This document shows, in pieces, positions 56,418 to 63,795 of a stretch of DNA of 64,000 nucleotides. This DNA comes from Bacteroidota bacterium (GTDB lineage Bacteria > Bacteroidota > Bacteroidia > Cytophagales > Cyclobacteriaceae), in assembly GCA_024280115.1 (NCBI GenBank), contig JAJRQT010000149.1, positions 21,613 to 85,612 on the forward strand, read 5' to 3'. Every line of letters begins with the position of its first letter. Within the stretch, counting starts at the first letter, position 1. The position numbers were made by a program, and so were the translations under genes. The notes under the pieces are model-generated. The model did no database searches. It was not told the origin of the DNA and worked only from the letters and a program-made list of their open reading frames with translations.

Positions 56418-57602
56418 ATGAACCTTTCACCTGTTTTCAATAGAAGTAATTTAATTAATAAATCCGGAAAATATACGATCAATATCAGGGTAAATATTGA
56501 AGGCAAATCCGACTACTTAAAAATACAGGGCTTCCCAAAGCTAGAAAAAAAGCATTGGGACTTCAATAAAAAGTGTGTGAGTAATGCACACCCATTTCAT
56601 TTAAAAATGAATAAGATACTGGAGAATGAAATGAACAAGATTGACAGGTTTTTTATTGATGAGCTAGATAAGAATCGAATATTAAATATCAAGGATATCA
56701 GGTACTTTTATCAGAACCAAAAACAGAGAGAGAGCTTCAATGAATTTGTGACCAGGAACCACAGGAAATATATAAAAGACAATGAACTAGAGTACCGTAC
56801 TTTCCAGATCTATCGCACTTTCTTAACTCACCTGAATGAATTTAAACCAGAGATCCGGTTTTATGAAATCAATAGAGCGCTGGTAAAAGACTTCAACCAA
56901 TTCTTATTGAAGAAAAAAAGCCTCAAGGGAGCTTCTAGGAAGAAATATATAGACAAGTTCAAAGTCATGTACAAAGAGGCCGCAAAAGCAAACCTGGTAC
57001 AATATGAGGCGCTATTGTTTGACAAGCTGAAAATTAAAGTAGAGGAGCCAAAGAGAGTGGCGCTAACGGTTGATGAAATCAAAAAAATAAGAGATATGGA
57101 CCTTCCGGAAAATTCAGGATTAGCACAAACAAGGGATGAGTTTTTATTTATGTGTTATTCCGGATTGTATTATAGTGATCTGAAATTGCTGAAAGAAGAA
57201 AATCTGACAAAGACAAAGAAGGGTACTGTGATCGAGGGGGAGCGATCCAAGAATAAGAACAGGTTTATAATCCCGATTTATAAATTCCCCAAGGCGATAG
57301 AAGTTATCAACCGTTACAGGCATACAACGGAAGATGAATATCTTTTTCCAAATACGATCAGTGATCAAAAGTTTAATAAAAAGTTAAAGGATCTAGCCAG
57401 CCTGGCCAAAATAGAAAAGAATCTTACCAACAAAGTGGGAAGACATAGCTTTACGGATATTATGATAGCATCTGGGGCAGAGGAACAATTTGTTTCAAAG
57501 ATGCTAGGGCACACGAAGACAGAAACTACAAGGGAGTATTACAATATGAATATTGAGCATATAGTAAATTCAAAATTCGGTGAGGGGGAGATTGAGCTAT
57601 AA
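56418..57602 (+). CDS. Tyrosine recombinase (integrase)
   Basis: The 394-residue protein has an N-terminal arm-type domain, a SAM-like core-binding domain (about 95-195) and a catalytic domain. The box II Arg342 lies in VGRHSF, the box II His position three before it is Lys, LGH has His365, and the nucleophile is Tyr374 in TTREYY. The usual box I Arg (GLR) is Tyr251 in SGLYYSDLKLL. It should integrate the element at the tRNA-Arg gene. The stop overlaps the convergent repressor stop by 6 bases. A phage_int_SAM_5-like Bacteroidota integrase is likely. Confidence 0.93.
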   Translation: MNLSPVFNRSNLINKSGKYTINIRVNIEGKSDYLKIQGFPKLEKKHWDFNKKCVSNAHPFHLKMNKILENEMNKIDRFFIDELDKNRILNIKDIRYFYQNQKQRESFNEFVTRNHRKYIKDNELEYRTFQIYRTFLTHLNEFKPEIRFYEINRALVKDFNQFLLKKKSLKGASRKKYIDKFKVMYKEAAKANLVQYEALLFDKLKIKVEEPKRVALTVDEIKKIRDMDLPENSGLAQTRDEFLFMCYSGLYYSDLKLLKEENLTKTKKGTVIEGERSKNKNRFIIPIYKFPKAIEVINRYRHTTEDEYLFPNTISDQKFNKKLKDLASLAKIEKNLTNKVGRHSFTDIMIASGAEEQFVSKMLGHTKTETTREYYNMNIEHIVNSKFGEGEIEL

Positions 57603-58166
57603 TGCGAAGGATTGGTGAACCTTTTTAAATCCTCTATGATGATTGTCTGATTCATTGATCATGTCAACCCATACTATTCCCTCTCTTCTTGAAAAATAAT
57701 AAATGATTATAATTCTTGTTTCCAAAAATTGTGTTAATACTTTTTCAAGATCTATTGACAGTAAATTGCCAACAATTTCGCCACGAACTTTAGATTGTAA
57801 AAAGTTAATAAGAGTGAGTTTATCCTCTATTGTTTTAATAGTTAGGTTATCCTTATCTAGACTATGTTTGAATAATTTTATAATCTCTGGCAAATAATCA
57901 TGCACCCAGTGTATAATTGTAATATCAAAAAATTCTGACAGCCACATTTGTTGCCTCTGACTTTTGTCAAAGTTAGGTATAATTAAAGATTCAAATTCTA
58001 CTCCAAGACAAGAGGCTATTTCCTTTATTTGTTTAATTGAAAGAGAATCTCCACGCTTTTCAAGTCTCCCATAATAAGGAGGAGAAACATTAAGATTTTC
58101 CGCCATGTCCTTTTGGGATACCCCAAGTCCAGTTCTTATTTGCTCAATACGTTTTGATATATCCAT
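57597..58166 (-). CDS. XRE-type helix-turn-helix repressor
   Basis: 189 residues. The N-terminal HTH (about 5-62) reads IEQIRTGLGVSQKDMAENLNV and SPPYYGRLEKRGD, a Cro/CI-type fold. The C-terminal part is helical, without a LexA-like Ser/Lys protease site, so it is not a self-cleaving CI. It is transcribed away from the early genes, with operator-like repeats in the 126-base gap to the next gene. It is the likely lysogeny or maintenance repressor of the element. Confidence 0.88.
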   Translation of the reverse strand: MDISKRIEQIRTGLGVSQKDMAENLNVSPPYYGRLEKRGDSLSIKQIKEIASCLGVEFESLIIPNFDKSQRQQMWLSEFFDITIIHWVHDYLPEIIKLFKHSLDKDNLTIKTIEDKLTLINFLQSKVRGEIVGNLLSIDLEKVLTQFLETRIIIIYYFSRREGIVWVDMINESDNHHRGFKKVHQSFAL

Positions 58167-58180
58167 ATGTAAATATATGC

Positions 58181-58202
58181 TTTGTTAATCATTATTAACA
58201 AA
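58181..58202. promoter_or_regulatory. Operator-like inverted repeat in the repressor/early divergent region
   Basis: TTTGTTAAT, spacer CATT, ATTAACAAA is a perfect 9-base inverted repeat, 15 bases upstream of the repressor start. A second pair (AATAAGTT and AACTTATT, 58201-58237) adjoins it. Both fit binding of the adjacent XRE protein. Confidence 0.65.
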
Positions 58203-58292
58203 TAAGTTATAAATAATTTGTATATAATAAACTTATTAAGTTACTTAGAGGTATTAATAAAGCAATTATAATAAATCATAAAGTTTACATCT

Positions 58293-58604
58293 ATGGTCAA
58301 TTCTGAAAAAATATCGCTAAAAACCTCTAAAACTGTTGTAGAAGTGCCTCTGGCAACATATGATCAAATGGAAAAAGTAATTCTCGAAGATGTTCCTGAG
58401 ATGAAAAAGGCATTGGCGGATTTAGGACGAGAAAAATCTCCACCTAAAGTCTATACGAAAAAGGAATTTAGAGATCTCGCTAAAATCGGAGCTAACAAGA
58501 TGGAGGAAATCCTCCCTTACCTGAATGCTGTGCGCGTTTCCCCCAGAAAAATCCTTATCCCACACTCAGACCTACTCAGGTGGTTTCGGGGAGAGATTCA
58601 TTAA
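58293..58604 (+). CDS. Small excisionase-like DNA-binding protein
   Basis: The 103-residue protein has a C-terminal MerR/HTH_17-like segment: VYTKKEFRDLAKIGANKMEEIL followed by NAVRVSPRKILIPHSDLLRWFRG, here as YTKKEFRDLAKIGANK and RKILIPHSDLLRWF. The N-terminal third is an acidic helix. It is the first gene after the repressor operator, where excisionase or early activators usually lie. Excisionase is inferred from position and fold only. Confidence 0.7.
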   Translation: MVNSEKISLKTSKTVVEVPLATYDQMEKVILEDVPEMKKALADLGREKSPPKVYTKKEFRDLAKIGANKMEEILPYLNAVRVSPRKILIPHSDLLRWFRGEIH

Positions 58605-58653
58605 AAATAAAGGCAGGAAAATCCTGTCTAATTCATAACTAAAATTTAATAAA

Positions 58654-58923
58654 ATGTACGGACGCTATAACGGTCAAATCCCAACAATTGGAAAATTATT
58701 TGATGATCAGGCATGTTCTTTAGAATTAAGAGAAAATCCACGAAGAGTTCAAAAAATTCTTCACACCTTTTTCATTCAATATTTTAGATCTGATGAAATT
58801 GATCTAATAGAAAAAGAAACTCAGGAAGAAGTAGCTCAAATCTATCAGTCTCTTACTGATCTTTTCGATCAGGTTGATGAAATATTTGTGATCGAAGAAA
58901 GTGAAAAGAAAAAAAATGTGTAA
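58654..58923 (+). CDS. Small unknown acidic protein of the element
   Basis: The 89-residue protein has no recognisable domain. It starts MYGRYNGQIPTIGKL and ends in a Glu/Lys-rich tail (FVIEESEKKKNV). A hairpin (GGCAGGA/TCCTGTC, 58612-58629) precedes it and a probable terminator follows, so it may be a separately controlled early gene. Confidence 0.6.
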   Translation: MYGRYNGQIPTIGKLFDDQACSLELRENPRRVQKILHTFFIQYFRSDEIDLIEKETQEEVAQIYQSLTDLFDQVDEIFVIEESEKKKNV

Positions 58924-58928
58924 CAAAA

Positions 58929-58956
58929 AGCCCCTGCTTTTGCAAGGGTTTTTTAT
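58929..58956 (+). terminator. Intrinsic terminator in the early region
   Basis: CCCCTGC, loop TTTT, GCAAGGG (one mismatch) followed by TTTTTTATT. It ends the transcript of the 58654 gene. Confidence 0.7.
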
Positions 58957-59065
58957 TAGATGGTATCGTTAGAGGCAGTGGTTTTGCCCCCTTTACCCTG
59001 CCAAGATACTGAATTAAGGGGGTTAATCCAAATTCAAATACTTTCCACATTAGCAACACTTTACA

Positions 59066-59206
59066 ATGGAAAATATAGAAAAAAAAGTTCTGGAGTTAGT
59101 TATGCAAATAAAACAAGTAGGAAACGAAGTAAACTTACTGAGAAGAAAGAAACATCGATTAACTACTCATCTATCAAAACTAACAATAGAGCTTGAAAAT
59201 AAATAG
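59066..59206 (+). CDS. 46-residue coiled-coil micro-protein
   Basis: An ATG frame of 46 codons at 59066-59206, too short for the usual cut-off. The sequence MENIEKKVLELVMQIKQVGN then RRKKHRLTTHLSKLTIELEN has leucine/isoleucine heptads over a single basic helix. A perfect-stem intrinsic terminator follows 7 bases after the stop, and a terminator precedes it, so it is one compact transcription unit. A longer frame overlapping it (58960-59196) has no such support. Confidence 0.6.
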   Translation: MENIEKKVLELVMQIKQVGNEVNLLRRKKHRLTTHLSKLTIELENK

Positions 59207-59212
59207 AGAAAA

Positions 59213-59240
59213 AAAGTCTGATTTTTCAGACTTTTTTTAA
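59213..59240 (+). terminator. Strong intrinsic terminator
   Basis: AAAGTCTGA, loop TTTT, TCAGACTTT plus TTTT. The perfect 9-base stem gives a clear end to the transcript of the 46-codon gene, 30 bases before the helicase gene. Confidence 0.9.
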
Positions 59241-59269
59241 ATCATAATTCACGTCAAAAATTAATCGAC

Positions 59270-60553
59270 ATGAAAAAGGTTAATAATAATTTGAAAGATT
59301 ATTTACGTGTTGGCACAGAATATTACCGAAAAGTACAAATACCCCTTAAAAACGATACAATAACAGCACTACAGAGTTGGACTAAGCAAACTATAAAAGA
59401 TGATTTTGGGAACAAGAAATATAACCCCATATATGATATAAAAAAATACACTGGTTTCTGTTTTGTGCCTGGCCATGGTGATGATTACCAACAAGAAATC
59501 AATGGTTTTTATAACCAGTATGAAAAATTAAAATGGGAGCCTAAAAAGGGAAATTGTGAGAACACCCTTGAATTTCTGAAACATATATTTGGTGATCAAT
59601 TAGAATTGGGCTTAGATTACCTGGCACTTCTTTATCTTAAGCCCGATCATATATTGCCTATCCTTTGCCTGGTATCAGATGAAAGAAATACCGGAAAATC
59701 TACATTCGTGAAATGGATGAAAAGAATATTCGAAGGAAATATGACCATAAATACGAATGAAGAATTTCGAGCCCGGTTTAATAATGATTGGATAAACCGA
59801 TTGATTATTGCAGTTGAGGAAACGCTATTGGAAAAAAAGGAAGACTCAGAGCGAATTAAAGCGCTCAGTACCGGCGATCAAGCCAAAGTTGAAAAGAAAG
59901 GTATAGACAAGATTGAAACCGCTTTCTATGGGAAATTTATTTTGTGTTCAAACAATGAAAAGAATTTTATTAAAATCGATCAATCTGAAATAAGGTATTG
60001 GGTAAGGAAAATAGAAACGCCAAATTCAGATAATACCAATTTAAAGGATGATATGGTTAAAGAGATCCCAGCCTTTCTATATTACGTTAATGGGAGAGGG
60101 ATTCTTAGCCAAAAGAAATCAAGAATGTGGTTTTCTCCGGAAGAAATTTGGACCGAAGCTTTAGCTAAACTTAAAGGTGGAAATCGGTCGTCAGCGCAAC
60201 GAGAAATAGAAGAAATTGTATTAGAAAAAATGAACGATTTCAATTTGGATGAAATTAGAATGACCCTAGCTGATCTATATGATGAATTGAAACATATGAG
60301 ATTGCAAAAGGCGTACATTAAAGAAGTTCTCCAGGAGAAAATGAAAATGAAACCACTTCACCAACCATTAAGGTATAAGCTATGGTCCTTTGCAGTCAAC
60401 CCTAATGATTCTAGTGATATGATACCCAGTGGTATTGATAAAAAAGGAAGGTATTACACCTTTAAAAGATCACAATTTGAATCAGACAAATTGCATTTAT
60501 CAAAGAATGTGACAAAAACGATTATGACAGTGACAAAAAGTAAAGTTGAATAG
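59270..60553 (+). CDS. SF3-type replication helicase (primase-helicase family, DUF5906-like)
   Basis: The 427-residue protein has Walker A DERNTGKST (about 137-145), Walker B RLIIAVEET (177-185) and sensor Asn in ILCSNNEKNF (224-233). A downstream Arg in SEIRYWVRK (about 242) completes the superfamily 3 helicase layout. The N-terminal 130 residues lack an evident primase signature. It probably unwinds the element's origin. Eight iterons lie immediately after its stop, and the frame ends in a Lys-rich tail. Its own promoter is not obvious, but terminators precede it. Confidence 0.88.
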   Translation: MKKVNNNLKDYLRVGTEYYRKVQIPLKNDTITALQSWTKQTIKDDFGNKKYNPIYDIKKYTGFCFVPGHGDDYQQEINGFYNQYEKLKWEPKKGNCENTLEFLKHIFGDQLELGLDYLALLYLKPDHILPILCLVSDERNTGKSTFVKWMKRIFEGNMTINTNEEFRARFNNDWINRLIIAVEETLLEKKEDSERIKALSTGDQAKVEKKGIDKIETAFYGKFILCSNNEKNFIKIDQSEIRYWVRKIETPNSDNTNLKDDMVKEIPAFLYYVNGRGILSQKKSRMWFSPEEIWTEALAKLKGGNRSSAQREIEEIVLEKMNDFNLDEIRMTLADLYDELKHMRLQKAYIKEVLQEKMKMKPLHQPLRYKLWSFAVNPNDSSDMIPSGIDKKGRYYTFKRSQFESDKLHLSKNVTKTIMTVTKSKVE

Positions 60554-60563
60554 TCTGTTATTT

Positions 60564-60790
60564 TGTAGACATGTAGACATTTATTAATAATGATAAAATA
60601 TATTACTAATGAAGAAATTAAAAGCTCATTATTGATGTCTACAAAATGTCACAAAAATGTCTACAAGCAACAAAGTGAAAATTTTGAAAACAATAATTTG
60701 TAGACATGTAGACAATTTGTTCCACAAATGTAGACATTACAAATATCTGTTTATCAAAATGTTAAAGCCGAATTATAAGAAATGTCTACA
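60564..60790. repeat. Iteron array (eight copies of TGTAGACA in both orientations), putative origin
   Basis: Exact copies at 60564, 60572, 60699, 60707 and 60729 (forward), and 60636, 60658 and 60783 (reverse). Two are tandem pairs (TGTAGACATGTAGACA) and two gaps are exactly 22 bases. A shorter TGTCACA lies at 60647. The flanks are AT-rich. The region directly follows the helicase gene, the usual place for a theta-type origin. The 330-base gap 60554-60883 has no supported gene; the small frame 60657-60839 is only a reading of the iterons. Confidence 0.8.
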
Positions 60791-60852
60791 AAACTACAAG
60801 ATTTCAAGCTTTATTCCCCCACGTAATTATACGGCATAGCATATTATAACTA

Positions 60853-61130
60853 TTTGAAGAAAGGTTCAAAAAAGGAGGTAGAAATGAGAAACGTGAAAAA
60901 CTATTTTGTTGAGGTGAAAGTTGGCGATAGGGAAAACGGATCACCAATAATGAAAACCTGGCACTCGCACGACCTTGTGAATTTCTCTAATTGGCTTGAT
61001 AGGAAATATCCTTCCTGGAGATATATGAATGTTAAAGATAAGGATACCGGTACACGGCTTGCCAGCTTTACTCAAAACAACCGGCCGATCAGCAGACAGC
61101 TATGACTCCTTTTTTGAACCTTTCCTCAAA
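60853..61130. repeat. 25-bp inverted repeat enclosing a small gene
   Basis: Left arm 60853-60877 and right arm 61106-61130 are reverse complements with one mismatch (19 of the 25 bases are consecutive and exact). The right arm begins directly after the stop codon; the left arm overlaps the Shine-Dalgarno AAAGGAGGT. It could be an invertible unit, a mini-transposon-like cassette, or an RNA stem hiding the ribosome site. Confidence 0.8.
60884..61105 (+). CDS. Small protein of unknown function inside the inverted repeat
   Basis: The ATG at 60884 gives 73 residues beginning MRNVKNYFVEVKVGD and ending RPISRQL. AAAGGAGGT seven bases upstream is an unusually strong Shine-Dalgarno sequence for this phylum. 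An earlier TTG start lies inside the repeat and is rejected. The protein is basic with aromatic residues (WLDRKYPSWRYMNV), perhaps nucleic-acid binding; no family is recognised. Confidence 0.6.
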   Translation: MRNVKNYFVEVKVGDRENGSPIMKTWHSHDLVNFSNWLDRKYPSWRYMNVKDKDTGTRLASFTQNNRPISRQL

Positions 61131-61139
61131 AAAAGAAAA

Positions 61140-61180
61140 CTCCCAATCAGCCTATTGCTTCAAGGGAGCTCCTTTTTTGT
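61140..61180 (+). terminator. Possible terminator after the repeat-enclosed gene
   Basis: CTCCC and GGGAG (61140-61144 and 61164-61168) enclose a 19-base loop and are followed by CTCCTTTTTTG. The stem is short, so this is tentative. Confidence 0.4.
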
Positions 61181-61208
61181 ACTTAAATATACGAATATTC
61201 TCGTAGTT

Positions 61209-61439
61209 ATGTTCAGCGAACCCCAAAAAAAACAGGAAAAATATTTCACCAAACCAATTGGGAAAGAGCAATTCGCACAATTATATGGCGTAACCAGAAA
61301 AACTATTCTCGAATGGATTAAAAAAGCACGAGTGAGAGGTTTAAAGGTACAAATCCATAAAGGAAAGTTTTGGTGGACCTGGGAAGCAAATGAAATGTAC
61401 AAACATTTTAGTCTCCCTCCTTCAACAGACGAATTGTAA
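61209..61439 (+). CDS. Small helix-turn-helix protein (excisionase/MerR-like)
   Basis: The ATG at 61209 gives 76 residues; the longer open frame begins inside the previous gene. The core FAQLYGVTRKTILEWIKKARVRGLKV is a winged-helix/HTH_17-like unit, followed by a GKFWWTWEANEMYKHF wing. This protein could bind the 10-base tandem repeats that start 11 bases after its stop, which is speculation. Confidence 0.65.
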   Translation: MFSEPQKKQEKYFTKPIGKEQFAQLYGVTRKTILEWIKKARVRGLKVQIHKGKFWWTWEANEMYKHFSLPPSTDEL

Positions 61440-61450
61440 CTTATTGGAAC

Positions 61451-61490
61451 CCATCGTTACTTATCGTTACTCAACGTTACGCATCGTAAC
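61451..61490. repeat. Four tandem 10-bp repeats ending in CGTTAC/CGTAAC
   Basis: Blocks CCATCGTTAC, TTATCGTTAC, TCAACGTTAC and GCATCGTAAC follow one another exactly, one helical turn per unit. They lie 58 bases upstream of the 61549 gene and look like a protein-binding array or promoter operator. A weaker fifth unit (AATTGTAACT) precedes them. Confidence 0.75.
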
Positions 61491-61548
61491 ACCACTAATT
61501 TTTTCTCATTTACCTTTCCCATATCATTAAATCTGAAAGAAAAATATA

Positions 61549-62499
61549 ATGAAAAATCAAATAAAAGAAATGGCTCATGATCTCTTTGCGCAAAATTATA
61601 GCGCAAAGGAAGCGGCAATAGAACTAGTTGGGCAAGCTTCGCAATCAACCCTTTATCGTTGGTATGAGGAGTTTGAGACTGAACAGGATTTCTTGCATGG
61701 GATCGCTGATGATCCACCACAGCAAGAGAATGATGGTGACCTTGAAAAAGAAGAATACTTTGGGGAACTTGAGGAAGATAACTTGGGAGAGCTTGAGGAA
61801 GATGAAGCTCAGGAAATAGAATTGGATGAAGGTGAAACCCAGAATACAGAATTGGAGATCGATAATGAGGAAGTTGATGAAGAGGCTGATGAAATCCAGA
61901 TCCGGAAAATGAAGCGGGGTGTAGAAAAAAAGGCGAAAAAATTATTTCACGCTATCAAATCGCATAGCAGCAGCCACGAATGGAGCCATTCCCAAATCAA
62001 TAGGATGCTATTGAGCTTAGGAAATACCCAGGAAGAAGTAGAGAAGCTTCTTAAGTATGATCCTACCTTATACAGGGAGAATGCGTTTTGGGTAAATCTT
62101 GAAGAGTTCATTGATTTATTTCAATCGTTTGCCAGCGCTGGCGGTTCAGTTGAGTTAAATTTTAGTGAGGATCAGCAAGATGAGATTAATGTAATCCTCC
62201 GCATTCAAGAGTTTAATGAAGAGTACGATTGGAAAAACGAATTTGACGCTCATTGGGACCGTCTCCAGGATGACTTGGTTGAAATTAACAATCAAAGGAT
62301 TGATGCAGATATTGCACTAACCTATCAGAATCGAATAGATGGCCTAATCAAAGATTTGAAATATTATGATGCTGAATCTGAGGAACTGAAGCCTCTAAAT
62401 ATTTTGAGCAGAGACTTCAAAAAACTCTTAGCTAAAATTGAAGATTCATTTTGGGGTTCCGTTGAGTTTGTTCTTGACGAGGATTTGCAATTATCATAA
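61549..62499 (+). CDS. HTH protein with a long acidic linker
   Basis: The 316-residue protein has an N-terminal helix-turn-helix (residues about 15-45, NYSAKEAAIELVGQASQSTL), then an Asp/Glu-rich linker (55-116) with imperfect repeats of GELEED. The C-terminal helical domain has FSEDQQDEINVILRIQEF. The HTH resembles those of small terminase-like or transposase-like DNA-binding proteins; a DNA-packaging recognition role is possible, but unproven. An 8-base inverted repeat (CTTTGCGC/GCGCAAAG, 61584-61608) lies within its start region. It begins the structure-like gene block. Confidence 0.7.
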   Translation: MKNQIKEMAHDLFAQNYSAKEAAIELVGQASQSTLYRWYEEFETEQDFLHGIADDPPQQENDGDLEKEEYFGELEEDNLGELEEDEAQEIELDEGETQNTELEIDNEEVDEEADEIQIRKMKRGVEKKAKKLFHAIKSHSSSHEWSHSQINRMLLSLGNTQEEVEKLLKYDPTLYRENAFWVNLEEFIDLFQSFASAGGSVELNFSEDQQDEINVILRIQEFNEEYDWKNEFDAHWDRLQDDLVEINNQRIDADIALTYQNRIDGLIKDLKYYDAESEELKPLNILSRDFKKLLAKIEDSFWGSVEFVLDEDLQLS

Positions 62500-62524
62500 T
62501 TATCCAAATAAAAAAGCAGAAACT

Positions 62525-63199
62525 ATGAATGAACATAATTTTTCAGGTCTAGGAAAATCAAATAGTGGCAACAAAGGTGGGGGGGGTGGTTTTATTGCTA
62601 CTGCGGTACAAGTGGTCACATCAATTTTTCCATCAGTTATCAATATGTTTGGCCAGCAGGTATCACCGCAAGAACAAGCTCAAAAAGCTGGTGTTTGGGG
62701 CAATATGCTCCAGGAGTTTTTATTGAATCCAAACATGCCAGGTGAAGTACTCGGCCGGACATGGAAAGATCAGCTCCCATTCCGACAAAGCAGTACAAAA
62801 TCTCGTTTTGTGAGCAACAATCTCACTGGAAAATCGAGGAATTTTATTATCGGTCATCTGATAGAAAAAATAAACGATGAATTTGTGAAAGCTGGCCTGC
62901 CAACGATTTCCAAAGACCGGATAATGGCCAACTTCAATGAAGGTAAAAGACTACTTCCAGAAGTGAGCGACATTTTACCGGGAAGCAATAACAATTATCA
63001 AGGATACCTGTCGCCACAGGTGTCTGATTCTGGCTATCAAAACAATTATGGTTATGATCAGTATGATCCAAGGCAGCGGGCACTACAATCGCAAATTCGT
63101 CCGGCTAACGCGAGTATAGGAAGTATGCCGGTTGTATTATTAATTGGCGCTACGATAATTGGCGGCTATTTGTTTTTAAATAAAACTAAGAAATCATGA
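62525..63199 (+). CDS. Gly-rich membrane-anchored protein, possible virion component
   Basis: ATG at 62525 (224 residues); an upstream frame start at 62438 overlaps the previous gene and is rejected. The N-terminus has a Gly run (GNKGGGGGFIA) and a hydrophobic segment (about 23-43). The middle is soluble (NNLTGKSRNFIIGHLIEK), and the end LQSQIRPANASIGSMPVVLLI (split here as LQSQIRPANASIGS and PVVLLIGATIIGGYLFL) is a C-terminal anchor. The following gene shares this anchor module. A 4-base overlap (ATGA) couples the two. Confidence 0.65.
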   Translation: MNEHNFSGLGKSNSGNKGGGGGFIATAVQVVTSIFPSVINMFGQQVSPQEQAQKAGVWGNMLQEFLLNPNMPGEVLGRTWKDQLPFRQSSTKSRFVSNNLTGKSRNFIIGHLIEKINDEFVKAGLPTISKDRIMANFNEGKRLLPEVSDILPGSNNNYQGYLSPQVSDSGYQNNYGYDQYDPRQRALQSQIRPANASIGSMPVVLLIGATIIGGYLFLNKTKKS

Positions 63200-63795
63200 C
63201 TGAAAATATAAATGGGCTGGGTTATTATCCCCCGGATACAGTTGAAGACTTTGCAGATCCTTCGTACAATATTGATTTAAATATTCCCGATGCACCAAAA
63301 AATGGTAATGGATTATTTGAAATACTGGCCTCAACAAAAAAAACTCGAAGAAGTGGCCCTGGCATTTTTGATATCCTGAATGTCGCTAAAACTCCAAGAA
63401 GAGGCCCTGGCATTTTTGATATTGTGAACGCAAAAAAAACTCCGAGAAGCAAGAGTATATTTTCTATTTTGGATTCGGCCGAAAAAGTGAAAAAGGTATT
63501 GCCGGAAGCGAACGATATAGTACCAAATATTTTTGATATTGAGAGTGATCCGGTAGTTTCTGACCAAGATAGTAGTACAGATCAATCAGGAACTTTGGTT
63601 GAGCCGGTTTCTGATCCTCTTTCTGAGCAGACGGTGGAAGAACCATTGCAATCGCAAATTAGTTCGGTCAACGCAAGTGCAGGAAGCAGTACACCAATGC
63701 TATTATTAATCGCTGCGGCACTTGCGGCATACTTTTTCCAAAATAATTCTGAGAATAACGAGAATGATTCTAAGAATCGTGAGAAAAACCGCTAA
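63196..63795 (+). CDS. Repeat protein with the same C-terminal anchor, possible virion component
   Basis: The 199-residue protein starts in a 4-base overlap with the previous gene. Residues 39-101 are four imperfect repeats of about 16 residues: GLFEILASTKKTRRSGP, GIFDILNVAKTPRRGP, GIFDIVNAKKTPRSK and SIFSILDSAEKVKKV, with a partial fifth NIFDIES near 111. The end (LQSQISSVNASAGSS then PMLLLIAAALAAYFF) mirrors the preceding protein. The basic repeats alternate hydrophobic and positive residues, suggesting membrane or nucleic-acid contact. No family recognised. Confidence 0.65.
   Translation: MTENINGLGYYPPDTVEDFADPSYNIDLNIPDAPKNGNGLFEILASTKKTRRSGPGIFDILNVAKTPRRGPGIFDIVNAKKTPRSKSIFSILDSAEKVKKVLPEANDIVPNIFDIESDPVVSDQDSSTDQSGTLVEPVSDPLSEQTVEEPLQSQISSVNASAGSSTPMLLLIAAALAAYFFQNNSENNENDSKNREKNR

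Noticed and set aside
58960..59196. 78-codon frame in the element
   Set aside because: It crosses the end of a terminator region; the overlapping 46-codon frame at 59066 has heptads and its own terminator.
60657..60839. 60-codon frame after the helicase
   Set aside because: It is only a reading of the TGTAGACA iterons and has no signal of selection.
62438..62524. Upstream start of the Gly-rich protein
   Set aside because: It lies inside the previous gene; the ATG at 62525 gives a better N-terminus.
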